Positions 63,849 to 64,000 of a DNA stretch of 64,000 nt are shown here, piece by piece. The stretch is taken from contig JALKBU010000066.1 of assembly GCA_023091735.1 (NCBI GenBank), positions 1-64,000 of the forward strand, given 5' to 3'. Source of the stretch: Trichomonas tenax. Lineage: Eukaryota > Parabasalia > Trichomonadida > Trichomonadidae. Below the pieces are notes generated by a model. It saw only the letters and a list, made by a program, of their open reading frames with translations. It made no database searches and was not told the DNA's origin. The position numbers were made by a program, and so were the translations under genes. Within the stretch, counting starts at the first letter, position 1; each line of letters begins with the position of its first letter.

Positions 63849-64000
63849 ATGTCTGCGAGATTGACGGACCAGACGACAATTGACATGTACAACCAAATCA
63901 TCGGCGACGTTACAGAGGCAATACGCGAAAAGTGGAGAAAGAAAGGCAATGATCCACGTATTCTCGAAAAATTTAGGGATAACTGGACATACGAGACAAT
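63849..64000 (+). CDS. TFIIA large subunit (TOA1-like), 5' part
   Basis: The window ends inside this gene; 50 codons are visible. From about residue 11, MYNQIIGDVTEAIREKWRKK continued by DPRILEKFRDNWTYE fits the N-terminal four-helix-bundle segment of the TFIIA alpha/beta subunit (pattern Y..VI..V....R......G.....L..L...W). TFIIA stabilises TBP on promoters. In trichomonads, where Inr and M3/M5 replace most TATA boxes, its presence bears on how TBP is used. The C-terminal beta-barrel part lies beyond the window. Confidence 0.75.
   Translation, partial: MSARLTDQTTIDMYNQIIGDVTEAIREKWRKKGNDPRILEKFRDNWTYET

Noticed and set aside
63607..63879. 90-codon minus-strand frame before the TFIIA gene
   Set aside because: Starts at a TTG, overlaps the TFIIA start and a promoter-type motif, and resembles no protein.
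1..64000. CRISPR arrays or bacterial operons
   Set aside because: No spaced direct repeats, no Shine-Dalgarno pattern, and the genes are eukaryotic.

Overview
The window looks like nuclear DNA of a trichomonad parabasalid, most likely Trichomonas vaginalis or a close relative. It is AT-rich, and no candidate intron was seen. Most genes have very short 5' leaders that begin in a trichomonad initiator (Inr, TCA-Py-T-W). A textbook Inr, TCACTTTTCATTA, lies just before the WD40 gene. The ribosomal protein eL15 gene instead carries the M3 (Myb-like) and M5 (CCTTT) elements described for T. vaginalis. Long coiled-coil/ankyrin proteins, a large multi-membrane PAS/adenylate cyclase, a saposin-like protein and broken Maverick/Polinton DNA fit the same assignment. 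Species identity is inferred; no search was run.

Layout. 0.6-4.2 kb: a divergent protein O-mannosyltransferase-like membrane protein, a WD40 protein, and a short Prp19 that has the U-box and coiled coil but no WD40 domain. 4.2-11 kb: long gene-poor DNA around one half-size ABCB transporter, with a tyrosine-recombinase relic (9.4 kb) and several foldback sequences. 11.2-12.8 kb: a UBA-PARP protein. 13-17 kb: a broken glycine-rich surface-protein relic with a duplicated piece, and GC-richer unclassified DNA. 17.5-21 kb: a saposin-like secreted protein and a Pro-rich/ankyrin protein. 22-26.3 kb: a mosaic of decayed Maverick genes bracketed by short inverted ends and containing a 150-bp inverted repeat. 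26.5-32.4 kb: ankyrin/coiled-coil protein, TBC1D20-like Rab GAP, GT61-like glycosyltransferase. 35-44 kb: two coiled-coil proteins, a frameshifted gene, a tubulin-tyrosine-ligase-like enzyme, an ankyrin protein, eL15 and the AC19 subunit of RNA polymerases I/III. 47.9-52.5 kb: the cyclase. 54-60 kb: a reticulon-like protein, a pseudogene with three in-frame stops, a small membrane protein, a Maverick fragment and the exosome nuclease Dis3/Rrp44. 60.3-62.5 kb: more Maverick fragments (integrase, primase-like, tail-fibre-like start) and a MULE-like transposase relic. The window ends inside the gene for the TFIIA large subunit.

The intact genes are mostly single-promoter housekeeping or signalling genes with no operon logic. 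They cover translation (eL15), transcription (AC19, TFIIA), RNA decay (Dis3), splicing or ubiquitin (Prp19-like), ER/Golgi traffic and glycosylation (TBC1D20-like, reticulon-like, GT61, PMT-like) and cAMP signalling. A striking shared non-coding signal is a near-palindromic motif TGACA[T/A]GTAAA (reverse TTTAC[A/T]TGTCA). It recurs in intergenic DNA, often within 200 bp upstream of gene starts.

Several gene starts were set at the first ATG downstream of an Inr rather than at the longest open frame. No tRNA or rRNA gene or CRISPR array was recognised. Nothing clearly amounts to a new multi-gene system. The most unusual items are the minimal Prp19, the tyrosine-recombinase relic, the foldback elements and the recurrent upstream motif.
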